The notes beneath the pieces were generated by a model, which saw only the letters and a program-made list of their open reading frames with translations, was not told the origin of the DNA and did no database searches. The translations under genes were made by a program, and so were the position numbers. 6,376 bases of DNA, from positions 174,644 through 181,019 of the forward strand of contig NZ_ML142850.1 of NCBI RefSeq assembly GCF_004138495.1, read 5' to 3'. Each line of letters begins with the position of its first letter. Within the stretch, counting starts at the first letter, position 1. Positions 6,322 to 6,376 of this stretch are shown here, in pieces. Source of the DNA: Phytoactinopolyspora endophytica. GTDB taxonomy: Bacteria > Actinomycetota > Actinomycetes > Jiangellales > Jiangellaceae.

Positions 6322-6376
6322 CCTCCGCCTCCCCGCAACCCCACGCCGCAGCACAGACAACACCGGCAGACTTCAA

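Noticed and set aside
6179..6376. A minus-strand open frame of 65 residues reaching the right edge
   Set aside because: It runs through the operator, the promoter and the inverted repeat, has no ribosome site, and resembles no protein.
6251..6376. A + strand open frame from GTG 6251 to the right edge (42 codons), divergent from the operon
   Set aside because: It has no Shine-Dalgarno sequence, its G/C third-position bias is weaker than in the real genes, and the product is not recognised. A leaderless partial gene cannot be excluded without more sequence.

Overview
The window is GC-rich, and most coding frames have third positions dominated by G or C. The proteins (a YaaA-type DUF328 protein, a one-HMA-domain CopA and an IS1341-like TnpB) look like those of a high-GC actinobacterium. 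I cannot name a genus. No rRNA, tRNA or CRISPR array is visible.

Layout from left to right. (1) Positions 1-318 are a flank with lower GC than the rest and no convincing gene. It contains an imperfect 23-bp direct repeat. (2) Positions about 319-1709 (+) hold a decayed tnpB gene of the IS200/IS605/IS1341 type. It is interrupted by two in-frame stop codons and a frameshift, but the three RuvC acidic residues and both zinc-finger CxxC pairs can still be read. No tnpA or serine recombinase accompanies it. (3) Positions about 1787-2596 (+) hold a yaaA-family peroxide-stress gene. Its best Shine-Dalgarno sequence points to a rare ATT start codon. (4) Positions 2597-6103 (-) hold a two-gene copper operon. 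The upstream gene encodes an exported His/Asp-rich protein with no cysteine and no internal methionine. It has a duplicated HVHP domain and a very acidic tail. The downstream gene is copA, a Cu(I)-exporting P1B-type ATPase. (5) Positions 6104-6240 hold the operon's leader and promoter. A CsoR-like operator (TACCCCTAGGGGGTA) lies between the -35 and -10 boxes, and a weaker copy lies 36 bp downstream. (6) The right edge holds a strong imperfect inverted repeat and no recognisable gene.

How the genes fit together (inference). Copper would release a CsoR-type repressor, which is not encoded in the window. The operon would then make CopA to pump Cu(I) out of the cytoplasm, and the exported protein could bind or buffer copper, probably Cu(II), outside the membrane. 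CopA itself carries a His-rich linker after its metal-binding domain. The yaaA gene converges on copA, and the two stop codons abut in the palindrome TGATCA. The most unusual item is the duplicated, cysteine-free and methionine-free copper-locus protein, whose family I do not recognise by name.
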